From: Nitrospira sp. CR1.3 | GTDB lineage: Bacteria > Nitrospirota > Nitrospiria > Nitrospirales > Nitrospiraceae | Length of the DNA: 64,000 bases | Reading direction: 5' to 3' | Assembly: GCA_014055525.1 (NCBI GenBank) | Contig: WIAH01000011.1 | Location: forward strand, 62,001-126,000 | Notes under the pieces: generated by a model | The model's database searches: none | The model's input: only the letters and a program-made list of their open reading frames with translations | What the model was told of the DNA's origin: nothing | Shown here: positions 1 through 6,999 of the stretch, one piece after another | Layout of the letters: each line of letters starts with the position of its first letter | How positions within the stretch are numbered: position 1 is the first letter of the stretch | Made by a program: the position numbers and the translations under genes

Positions 1-2
1 CG

Positions 3-548
3 GTCGTCGGCACTCCCTTGTTGTATTTGCTGCGGGGAGGCGAAGAGGTCTCCGGTATCACGTTGCTGAGGCTCTATGATCTCCATACCAAGCTCCTGCC
101 GGTGCTGCTCGGCGGTCTGGTGATGGGGCATGTGGTGATGGTCCGCATGCTCGGCTTCACGGACGTGGAAGGCAGCCGCGAGTTTCACCCCTTCTATCCC
201 GAGCACACCCTGAAGATGGGCGCCGTCGCCATCGGATTGCTGGTCTTGATAGTCGACCTCGTCATGATCTTTCCTCCCGTTCTGGGCCCGCCGGCCAATC
301 CTCAAGAGGTGGCGTCGGATGTGTCGCCACCCTGGTATTTCTCGGCGCCGTTCATGTGGATCACGCTGTTGCCAGGACCTGTGGCGCTGTGGAGCCTCCT
401 GGGAGGCGCAGGCCTGTTCGTCCTCTACCCGTTCGTCGATCGCGAACTCTCGCGGCGCGGCTTGCCGATGGCTGTCGTCAATGCCTTGGTGGCGACCATC
501 GCGGTCGGAGCGGTCGTGATCCTCATGTATTTGGATACGCAGATGTGA
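3..548 (+). CDS. Cytochrome b/b6-type protein, C-terminal part (partial at the window edge)
   Basis: The gene enters from the left edge; the frame is open from base 3, so the TTG at 18 is not the real start. The visible 182 residues show a helix with two histidines 15 residues apart (the LHTK and GHVV positions), the spacing seen in cytochrome b6 for haem ligands, rather than 14 as in mitochondrial cytochrome b. A PPWYF motif follows, resembling the PEWY quinol-site motif, and then two to three more membrane helices. The b6-like and subunit-IV-like parts therefore seem fused. The octahaem cytochrome gene starts 29 bp downstream behind a strong Shine-Dalgarno, so the two probably form one operon and one membrane complex oxidising quinol. 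The Rieske subunit would lie outside the window. Family call is firm; complex membership is inferred from neighbourhood. Confidence 0.85.
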   Translation, partial: VVGTPLLYLLRGGEEVSGITLLRLYDLHTKLLPVLLGGLVMGHVVMVRMLGFTDVEGSREFHPFYPEHTLKMGAVAIGLLVLIVDLVMIFPPVLGPPANPQEVASDVSPPWYFSAPFMWITLLPGPVALWSLLGGAGLFVLYPFVDRELSRRGLPMAVVNALVATIAVGAVVILMYLDTQM

Positions 549-577
549 ATAGGCGAGCAGGCATTTAGGAGGAATCA

Positions 578-2002
578 ATGGACGAGCCCAAGACAGTGTC
601 GAGCGAGCATGACAACCCGCAGGCTCATTCGAGCAACGGCAGGAAGAATTTCACCCGCTACATGATCGGCGGGTTGTGTCTCGTATTGTTCCTGGCCTTG
701 ACCGGGGTCGGCTACGTCCAGGTGGAGGAGCGCCGCGGGGGCGGCATCAGACCCTTCGTGTCGGGCGAAAACAAGAAGTGTATCGACTGCCACATGGCCA
801 AGGATGTCGGGGTGGGCGGCATCAACGACTGGAAAGTCAGCCGCCACGCGCCGAAGGGCATCGGCTGTGTGGAATGTCATCGAGCCGAGAAAGGCGAAGC
901 GGATGCCTACGATCACGAGGGATTCCTCATTTCCACCCTGGTGACGCCGAAGGACTGCATGCGATGCCACGACAAGGAAGCGAAGGAGTTCGAGAAATCT
1001 CACCATGCGAAGGCCGCGCAGTTCACCGGCTCCCTCGATAACTTCCTGGGCAATGTGGTGGAAGGACCGGAGATCGTCACCACCGGCTGCGCCGGCTGTC
1101 ACGGAAGCGTGGTGAAGGTGATGGAAAAGGGGAAGCTGCATCCGGCCACCTGGCCCAATTCCGGGATCGGGAGGGTGAATCCAGATGGGTCGAAAGGCAC
1201 CTGCTCAGCCTGCCACGCCAGGCACAGTTTCTCCGTCGCACAGGCCAGGCAGCCGGAGAGCTGCGGCCGTTGCCACATGGGACCGGACCATCCGCAGATC
1301 GAAGCCTATTACGAGAGCAAGCACGGGGTCCTGTACGAAGCGAACAAGGAGAAAATGAAGCTCGCGGATCCGGCTGAAAAATGGCATCCCGGGAAAGACT
1401 ATCTTTATCCGACCTGTGCCACGTGTCATATGAGCGCGACCAGCACACAGGAGGTGACCCACGATGTCGGAGACCGCATCAGCTGGACTCTTCGTCCGGT
1501 GATCTCGACCAGGCTGGAGAACTATGAAGACCGGCGCAAGGCGATGAGGCAGGTCTGCTCCTCCTGTCACAGCGAGCAGATCATGGACCGGTTCTTTACC
1601 TCGATGGACCAGGGCATCACCCTCTACAACGAGAAATTCGGCAAGCCGGCCAAGGGGGCGATGGACAAGCTACTGACGATGAAGAAAATCACGCCGACGC
1701 CCTACGATGAAAAGATCGAATGGGTCTTCTACGAACTCTGGCACCATGAGGGTAGGAGAGCCAGACACGGGCTCTCCAAGATGGCCCCGGATTATGTGCA
1801 TTGGCAGGGTTTCTATGAAGTGGCCAAGAGTTTCTACACGAAGTTTCTTCCGCTGGTCCGCGAGCTCTCGCCGCAGGTGGCGGAGGAGATGCTTCGCAAT
1901 GAAGGGCATAGATGGATTGAGAAGGGGATGACGAAGGAAGAAATCGCGCAGATGCTGGAGTTCTACGACAAGGAGATGCAGGGAAAACGCGGCGGGGGAT
2001 AG
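578..2002 (+). CDS. Membrane-anchored octahaem cytochrome c, HAO-like family
   Basis: The 474-residue protein has eight CXXCH haem-binding motifs, with first cysteines at residues 68, 97, 127, 171, 209, 229, 280 and 327, all conventional. Residues 28-48 form one membrane helix without a clear cleavage site, so the haem domain is probably held on the outside of the inner membrane. The number and distribution of haems and the C-terminal helical stretch resemble octahaem hydroxylamine oxidoreductase/nitrite reductase-like proteins. Whether the catalytic cross-linking tyrosine of true HAO is present cannot be settled here; Tyr406, Tyr413 and Tyr420 lie in the right general region. It follows a cytochrome b gene, as in some quinol:cytochrome c complexes that use multihaem cytochromes in place of cytochrome c1. 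A Shine-Dalgarno (taggagga, 566-573) sets the ATG at 578. An electron-transfer role is more likely than hydroxylamine oxidation. Confidence 0.85.
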   Translation: MDEPKTVSSEHDNPQAHSSNGRKNFTRYMIGGLCLVLFLALTGVGYVQVEERRGGGIRPFVSGENKKCIDCHMAKDVGVGGINDWKVSRHAPKGIGCVECHRAEKGEADAYDHEGFLISTLVTPKDCMRCHDKEAKEFEKSHHAKAAQFTGSLDNFLGNVVEGPEIVTTGCAGCHGSVVKVMEKGKLHPATWPNSGIGRVNPDGSKGTCSACHARHSFSVAQARQPESCGRCHMGPDHPQIEAYYESKHGVLYEANKEKMKLADPAEKWHPGKDYLYPTCATCHMSATSTQEVTHDVGDRISWTLRPVISTRLENYEDRRKAMRQVCSSCHSEQIMDRFFTSMDQGITLYNEKFGKPAKGAMDKLLTMKKITPTPYDEKIEWVFYELWHHEGRRARHGLSKMAPDYVHWQGFYEVAKSFYTKFLPLVRELSPQVAEEMLRNEGHRWIEKGMTKEEIAQMLEFYDKEMQGKRGGG

Positions 2003-2064
2003 AATGCCTCCCCTTGAGCCCCGGATGTGCTTGCGGTATTCTCGTCCCACGACTCAGGAGGGAC

Positions 2065-2841
2065 ATGATGCCGAAACGGGTTCGCACCGGACTGACACGC
2101 ACCGATATCCTCGAACGCTACATTGACCGGTTTCACCGGAAGCTGGCCAGGCTGCAGCCCTTTCTCTCGCGGAAGCGAACCTCCGCTTCTCTGGAGGAAT
2201 TCGATGAGGCGGCGGAGGAATTAATCGGCCAGGTGTTCGGCGGGGCATCCGATGAAGCAGAAGCCTACTTCTATGCCAAGACCGGCGAGTCAGCCCTGTT
2301 GCCGGAAGAGGCTCAGGAAAGCGGGACGCATGATATCGAACGGGAAAGTCTGCAGCAGCGCCGGCAGGTGCTGGAAAGCTGCCTGGCCGATCTGAATCTG
2401 CGCAGAACGCTTCTAGCCACGCGGCAGGGGGGCGGAAACGGCAAAGGGATGCTGAGCGCCCTGGTGGGCGACTACATGTCTCACGATGTGCGCAGCATTC
2501 ATCGTGCTGCGACAATCAAGGAAGCAGGACTGTTTTTGCTGAAGTACAAGGTCGGTTCGCTCATCGTGGACGACGGCTCCCGCTACATCGGCATCGTCAC
2601 CGACTCGGATCTGAGCCGCAGGGCCGTGGCCAAGGGCTTGGACCCGAATACGACCACGGTGACGGCCTGCATGAGCAAATCCTTGGTCACCATCGAGGAG
2701 GACGAGTCGATGTCCGAGGCGATGTCCCTGATGAAGAAGCATGGCATCCGCCACCTGCCGGTCACAGCAGACGGCACGATCATCGGCGTGCTTTCCGTGT
2801 CCGATCTCCTCCGCGCCTTCGAAGACCAAAAGACGTCATAA
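2065..2841 (+). CDS. CBS-domain pair protein
   Basis: A protein of about 258 residues. The N-terminal 120 residues are charged and helical with no recognised domain; the C-terminal half carries two CBS motifs in tandem (the segments beginning MSHDVRSIH and MSKSLVTI), each with the usual GIVTDSDL or GVLSVSDL ending. Such pairs generally bind adenosyl ligands and act as sensors. A longer reading from 2014 is open, but AGGAG at 2056-2060 is well placed for ATG at 2065 or 2068, so the shorter start is preferred. It follows the octahaem cytochrome by 62 bp on the same strand and may be co-transcribed. Its target is unknown. Confidence 0.75.
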   Translation: MMPKRVRTGLTRTDILERYIDRFHRKLARLQPFLSRKRTSASLEEFDEAAEELIGQVFGGASDEAEAYFYAKTGESALLPEEAQESGTHDIERESLQQRRQVLESCLADLNLRRTLLATRQGGGNGKGMLSALVGDYMSHDVRSIHRAATIKEAGLFLLKYKVGSLIVDDGSRYIGIVTDSDLSRRAVAKGLDPNTTTVTACMSKSLVTIEEDESMSEAMSLMKKHGIRHLPVTADGTIIGVLSVSDLLRAFEDQKTS

Positions 2842-2948
2842 CGGTGCCGGTCAACTCTCCGCGCGCCGGGAAACGGTTCCACACAGCGGGGTCTTCTCCT
2901 GAACGGTCGATTGACACATGGTCGGACCGTCGCAAAAACACAGGTACA

Positions 2949-3236
2949 TTAGACTTTCTTTCGCGCTCGGGCAGTCAATTCCTCGTAAATGGATCGGCGA
3001 TGGCCAACCGCCATGATTCGGATTATGCGGGCCTTGCGGTCGATGCTGTAGACGATCCGGAAGCGGCGGACACGATACTTCCACAGCCCTTTGAGTTCGC
3101 GGAGCAGTGGCTCGCCGCATTCGGGATCGGCTGAAATCGCGCGAACTGCCGACTTGATGGCCCGTTTCAGGTCCGGATGAAGTGAACGGATGACGTCGGT
3201 AAGATGCGGGGGGATAACAGGTCGAAACGAGATCAC
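2949..3236 (-). CDS. RelE/ParE-family toxin
   Basis: A 95-residue basic protein with the RelE/ParE pattern: N-terminal helices, then LKGLWKYRVRRFRIVYSID and a C-terminal VGHRRSIYEE strand. The arginines and lysines of the central strands fit a ribosome-dependent mRNA endonuclease, although the exact activity cannot be read from sequence. It is the second gene of a two-gene unit: its start overlaps the end of the antitoxin gene by 4 bp, implying translational coupling. The module lies between convergent or unrelated housekeeping genes and is flanked by a short direct repeat (2861-2881 and 3730-3750), consistent with acquisition. No inactivating change is visible. Confidence 0.85.
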   Translation of the reverse strand: MISFRPVIPPHLTDVIRSLHPDLKRAIKSAVRAISADPECGEPLLRELKGLWKYRVRRFRIVYSIDRKARIIRIMAVGHRRSIYEELTARARKKV

Positions 3237-3529
3237 GCGGAGCGGCGTTTTTTGGGGGGAGTGACCGGCTCACCGAACACATCCTCGAACGAGAGTCCTT
3301 TCTTGCCGGTCTTGTAGAACGCCCGGCTCTCGGCTATCTGACCCATCATATCGGGATCGCTTAAGACATCCAGCGTCTCTTTCAGACGTGCATACTCTTG
3401 AACATTGACGAGCATGGCGGCAGGCCGGCCATTCTTCGTGACCACGACCTCCTCCTCGCGCTCCTCAACTCCAGCCACCAGTTCCGGCAACCGGGTCTTC
3501 ACCTCCGACAACGGCAATGTCTTTGCCAT
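3233..3529 (-). CDS. Phd/YefM-type antitoxin
   Basis: A 98-residue protein starting MAKTLPLSEVKTRLPELV, followed by EVVVTKNGRPAAMLVNVQEY, the typical Phd/YefM DNA-binding fold. The C-terminal half (from about residue 50) is variable and should be the toxin-neutralising tail; it ends in a basic PPKKRRSA stretch. It is the first gene of the pair and overlaps the RelE-like gene by 4 bp. A perfect 18-bp palindrome lies 22 bp upstream of its start codon and is the obvious autoregulatory operator. Confidence 0.85.
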   Translation of the reverse strand: MAKTLPLSEVKTRLPELVAGVEEREEEVVVTKNGRPAAMLVNVQEYARLKETLDVLSDPDMMGQIAESRAFYKTGKKGLSFEDVFGEPVTPPKKRRSA

Positions 3530-3550
3530 GGCGTCCCTCTCAATTCGACG

Positions 3551-3568
3551 TGACCAGAATTCTGGTCA
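3551..3568. promoter_or_regulatory. 18-bp perfect palindrome, likely operator of the toxin-antitoxin unit
   Basis: The sequence tgaccagaattctggtca reads identically on both strands over 18 bp. It ends 22 bp upstream of the antitoxin ATG (minus strand, 3529). Phd/YefM antitoxins commonly bind palindromes at this position to repress their own operon. Operator function is inferred; the symmetry is direct observation. Confidence 0.6.
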
Positions 3569-3851
3569 TGAGAATAACGCAGGGGATAGTGAGCAGTCAA
3601 TCAGCCAAGAGGAATGTTGCGCTGCGCGCCGCGAAACCGTTCGGATGGCGGGCGCTGCTTGCTCCGGCGATGGGTGAAGTCGCAGGTAGCGCCCACCAGC
3701 CTCTTGGGGCGAGAGGGGAAAGAGCCGCCGCGCACCGGGAAACGATTCCAGCCAGAAATGTCTCCGACCCCTTTGATTCCGACGAACGGGAGCTGGGGCC
3801 CAGTAATGCAACCAAATTGACAGGCTGAAAGGGCCATGACAGGATGCGACC
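3569..3851. other. Intergenic stretch between the two toxin-antitoxin modules
   Basis: No convincing gene is seen. It holds one copy of a 21-bp repeat (3730-3750, 19 of 21 identical to 2861-2881) and a short inverted pair, ccaagagg near 3605 and cctcttgg near 3698. Small open frames here have poor start context and no recognisable product. Confidence 0.5.
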
Positions 3852-4151
3852 GTGTACGATATTCAAATTGCGAGGGGTGCGGAACATGACCTAAAGAAGC
3901 TCTCGCCGTTTCATCGTGGTGCAATTCTTGATGCGATCGAACGACAACTTGCCGCTGAGCCGGCAAAGCCTTCTCGAAACCGGAAACTGCTCATTGGATT
4001 AGTCCCACCCTGGACGGCGGAGTCACCTGTTTGAGAGCTTCGCGTGGGAGATTATCGAGTTTTCTACGATGTGGCGGATGACGAGCAGGTCGTGTATATT
4101 CGAGCTGTCCGGAAGAAATCGGCGGGACGAACGGCAGAAGAGATTCTATGA
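3852..4151 (+). pseudogene. RelE-family toxin gene interrupted by an in-frame TGA
   Basis: From a GTG start the frame reads 60 codons of a RelE-like toxin (MYDIQIARGAEHDLKKL, then NRKLLIGLVPPWTAESPV), meets TGA at 4032-4034, and continues in the same frame for 38 codons with the family's conserved end (ELRVGDYRVFYDV, then IRAVRKKSAG). Relatives, as I remember the family, have tryptophan exactly there (PVWELRVG), so the change is most simply TGG to TGA. No frameshift is needed. The product should be truncated and inactive unless the codon is read through. The antitoxin gene downstream overlaps by 4 bp and is intact. A sequencing error would have to be excluded. Confidence 0.75.
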
Positions 4152-4393
4152 AGCGAGCGACAGTCCAAGAACTCAAGAAACGAGCCGATGAATTTGTGGC
4201 CAGGGCTCAAAAAGAGCGCGTCGTCATTACGCAACGTGGTCAACCTGCGGCAGTCCTTGTCGGAGTCACCAAGCAGGATGGGGAGGCCGTCGTCCTCCAA
4301 ACCGACCCCAAATTCTGGAAATTGATTCATGCCCGCCGCAAGCAACCGACCCGCTCTCTGGCCCAAGTTCGCAATCGCCTCCGCCGTAAGTAA
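4148..4393 (+). CDS. Phd-like antitoxin partner of the interrupted toxin
   Basis: An 81-residue basic protein: MKRATVQELKKRADEFV, then VVITQRGQPAAVLVGV, the short-form Phd/YefM DNA-binding segment, followed by a helical tail. Its ATG overlaps the toxin stop (ATGA at 4148-4151), so the order is toxin then antitoxin, the reverse of the neighbouring module. The gene itself is intact. With a dead toxin it may be a leftover, or may act on other toxins or promoters; neither can be decided from sequence. Confidence 0.75.
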   Translation: MKRATVQELKKRADEFVARAQKERVVITQRGQPAAVLVGVTKQDGEAVVLQTDPKFWKLIHARRKQPTRSLAQVRNRLRRK

Positions 4394-4553
4394 CTCCAGT
4401 TACACAGCACCACGCTCCGGAATCGGAGAATGTCCCCGTTCTTGGAGTCCTCGAACAGTGCTCGCCGTCGCCTGCGGCGACCGTGCCGACGCTGCCCTGC
4501 ACCCCTCGCAAGTCACCTCCCTGGGGTGTTTGAGAGAGTTCTTAAGCGGGTGG

Positions 4554-4637
4554 CGTTGACCCGGGCGCCCATTCGCCCGCAGCGGAAGGGGCCCGCTGGG
4601 GGATGGGTGGAGCGAGGACGAATGGGCTGGGTCAACG
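4554..4637. repeat. Inverted repeat between convergent genes
   Basis: Arms at 4554-4575 (cgttgaccc, spacer, cccattcg) and 4619-4637 (cgaatggg, spacer, gggtcaacg) are complementary apart from a few central bases, with an inner GC-rich hairpin between them. It lies between the antitoxin gene and the 3' end of the ACT-GlnE gene on the other strand, where it could stop transcription from both sides. There is no T-run, so a classical intrinsic terminator is not claimed. The rest of 4394-4665 contains no gene. Confidence 0.55.
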
Positions 4638-4665
4638 ACAAGGACCCGCCTCATCCTCCCGAATC

Positions 4666-6939
4666 TCACAACTTCCCAAACGTCTTCTCAAAAAAATCCC
4701 TCACGCTGCCCATATGTTTCTCAATATCTGATTGCAGATGCCGCGCTCCCGCCTGCCAGTCGTCGGTCGTGTAGCCCACTCGGCGGGCGAGAAAGATGAA
4801 GTCGTCCGAACCAGTCGGCGGCAGCACAAGATCCTTCGCGTTGCCGCGCACCATGCGGAGGCCATCGATGAGCATGCGGAGAAAGAGATAGGCCTTTCTC
4901 AGATTGTCTTCGTCCTGTTTCGTCACGATCCCGCATTCGACGAGCGCTGCCAGCGCCTGCATCGTGTTCGGCGTTCTCAATACAGGGTGCTTGTGGCCGT
5001 GCATCAGTTGGAGGTACTGCACGGCATATTCGACGTCGACGACTCCTCCCGGGCTGTGTTTCACGTTAATCGTCCCACGTTCAACCAATTGCTTGAGCTG
5101 CTGACGGCGTAACTCGAGGGCGGTTTCGAGGTTCCACGGGACGCCGCTGTAGACGTAGCGGTCGCGATGGGCTTCGACCTGTTTCCCCAGCCCAGCCTCA
5201 CCTGCGACCTGCCGAAGCTTGATCAAGGCCTGCCGCTCGAATGGCGCGGCCAGTCCCTGCTCGCTGTAGTAGCTGGTGATCTCGTCGAAAGGATTGCTGA
5301 GTGAGCCTTTCCCTCCATGGGGGCGGAGGCGCACGTCGAGATGGAAAATGCCTTCCTGTTTCGCCTCAATCCACTGCAAAAGCTCCTGCGCGAGCCGCTC
5401 GAAGTATTCGCTGTTCTCGATACCCTGCTTGCCGCTGGTGCGACCGGCGCCGCCATACACGAACAGCACCTCGATATCAGAGGCGTAGCCGAGTTCCCTG
5501 CCGCCGAATTTGCCCATGCCGAGGATCACAAAGGGGCAGGGTTTCTTCGTTGCCAACCGGGGCGGGCCATATTGCCTATTCAACTTGGCCTGACAGTCTT
5601 TCGTGGTCCGTTCCAGGATCAATTCGGCCAGTTGAGTCAGCGCGAGGGAGAAATCGGCCAGGCTCGTGCCCGGCTCAACGATGTGTTTCATATCGATCCG
5701 GAATAGCTCTTGATCCTTGATTCGATTGAGCGCCTCCTTGCGTGCTTCGTCGGTTTTGGCGCGGTTCACCAGCCGATCGAGTTCCTTGCGAAGTGCGGCT
5801 TGCGGCTTGATCAGCGGCGCGTCGCGATAATCCTCGAGCAGGGGGAGCAGATTCCCATGTTGCCGCCGTAAGAAATCCTCCCAGAGGAAATCGCTGGCTC
5901 CGAACAGACGGGCGAGCAGGGGAAACGTCTTCTTGTCGCTGATAAATGCGAGCGCGTGGCTTTTCTTCGACCGTCCCGCTTCCTCGACGATCAGATCAAG
6001 GAACTGATCGAACGCTTCAAGAGCTTTCGCCGGATTCGGCGCCCAGGTGAGCGCATGCGTGAATTGCTTGATCAGGACCGCGGTCAGCCTGAGCTGTTGC
6101 TGATCCGCCGGGTCGGTCAGCTTCTGGCCGTGTCGGTTGCGAACAAAGAATTGATCGTGGAGCTTTCCGTCCTCAATGGCGAACCGAGCTTTGGAGATGT
6201 ACACGTTGCGCATGGCGAGCGCGTTGGCGAAGGCGTAGAGAAAGGCCGGTGTGTCGTCGGACCGGATGTCCATGACCGTGTCGGTCGACGATTGGCTGTT
6301 GTCAAACGTGATCTGCACCGTGTGGAGGAGTCCGCTGAACGAACTCTGTTGTGTGCCGAGCCGTTCGACGAGGCGCCGATTGACCTGCTGGCGGGACTCC
6401 TCTATCCGCCCGGAGTCCAGGAGCTGAATCATCTCCGTCATGGCCTGTCGCAGTCTGGTCTGATCCTCTTCATCAAACGTACCGCCTCGGACCGGCCGGA
6501 CATGAAAGACGTCGATGATTTTTTTCCGGCTCAGACCGGGACGGCTCTTGGGTCGTCTGGTAGGCCAGGGTACGACCCCACCTGTCCTTGGAGTCTGAGG
6601 TTGATCGGCGAAGGTATAGATGCGGCCCTCCTCGATGGTCAGTCCAAAGGAAGACAACAGGCCGCAGATGATGGCGAAGGCCGAAAAGTAATCGTAGGCG
6701 ACCACGGTAATTTCGGTTTGTCCGCCCGGCAGATCCAGGACGGACAACTCGCACAAGTGGTCAGGAGTCAGCTTGGCTGCGAGCTGCAGGTGCTGCACGA
6801 CCCGATCGATCGGTATGTGAGAGAAATATTCGAAGTCCATGCGGGAAACGAAATCCCTGACAAGGTCCTGTTCGCTTTCGGAGAAGCGAGGAGTCAGTGT
6901 CGCGAGAATGTCTTCCCGAGAGTGACTTGCCGGAGTCAT
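4666..6939 (-). CDS. Glutamine synthetase adenylyltransferase-like protein with N-terminal ACT-like domains
   Basis: The 757-residue protein combines two families. Residues about 60-155 and 200-275 look like ACT domains of the kind found at the end of the PII uridylyltransferase GlnD. Residues about 465-750 form one GlnE-type nucleotidyltransferase domain (VILGMGKFGGRELGYASDIEV) with the metal-binding pair Asp488 and Glu490, followed by LDVRLRPHG and the helical region. Canonical GlnE is about 950 residues with two such domains and no ACT. It is divergent from a second single-domain GlnE gene 60 bp away. Expected role: modifying glutamine synthetase, perhaps sensing an amino acid directly. 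DxE in place of DxD is a mild deviation. The domain call is firm; which reaction it catalyses is not. Confidence 0.8.
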   Translation of the reverse strand: MTPASHSREDILATLTPRFSESEQDLVRDFVSRMDFEYFSHIPIDRVVQHLQLAAKLTPDHLCELSVLDLPGGQTEITVVAYDYFSAFAIICGLLSSFGLTIEEGRIYTFADQPQTPRTGGVVPWPTRRPKSRPGLSRKKIIDVFHVRPVRGGTFDEEDQTRLRQAMTEMIQLLDSGRIEESRQQVNRRLVERLGTQQSSFSGLLHTVQITFDNSQSSTDTVMDIRSDDTPAFLYAFANALAMRNVYISKARFAIEDGKLHDQFFVRNRHGQKLTDPADQQQLRLTAVLIKQFTHALTWAPNPAKALEAFDQFLDLIVEEAGRSKKSHALAFISDKKTFPLLARLFGASDFLWEDFLRRQHGNLLPLLEDYRDAPLIKPQAALRKELDRLVNRAKTDEARKEALNRIKDQELFRIDMKHIVEPGTSLADFSLALTQLAELILERTTKDCQAKLNRQYGPPRLATKKPCPFVILGMGKFGGRELGYASDIEVLFVYGGAGRTSGKQGIENSEYFERLAQELLQWIEAKQEGIFHLDVRLRPHGGKGSLSNPFDEITSYYSEQGLAAPFERQALIKLRQVAGEAGLGKQVEAHRDRYVYSGVPWNLETALELRRQQLKQLVERGTINVKHSPGGVVDVEYAVQYLQLMHGHKHPVLRTPNTMQALAALVECGIVTKQDEDNLRKAYLFLRMLIDGLRMVRGNAKDLVLPPTGSDDFIFLARRVGYTTDDWQAGARHLQSDIEKHMGSVRDFFEKTFGKL

Positions 6940-6964
6940 GGTGACCCGGAGTATAGCTGATTCA

Positions 6965-6993
6965 TTGTGTGAGTGGGACCGCCCCAGTATAAT
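6965..6993 (+). promoter_or_regulatory. Sigma70-type promoter for the plus-strand glnE gene
   Basis: TTGTGT (6965-6970), 17-bp spacer and a perfect TATAAT (6988-6993). Only 6 nt separate the -10 box from the ATG at 7000, so transcription should begin at or next to the start codon, giving a leaderless message. No Shine-Dalgarno precedes the ATG. The 60-bp divergent region also has TATACT facing the other way (6950-6955), without a clear -35. Confidence 0.6.
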
Positions 6994-6999
6994 GCCGGC

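Noticed and set aside
578-2002. A true hydroxylamine oxidoreductase (comammox marker)
   Set aside because: Eight haems are present, but the catalytic tyrosine cannot be confirmed, no haoB follows, and the neighbour is cytochrome b.
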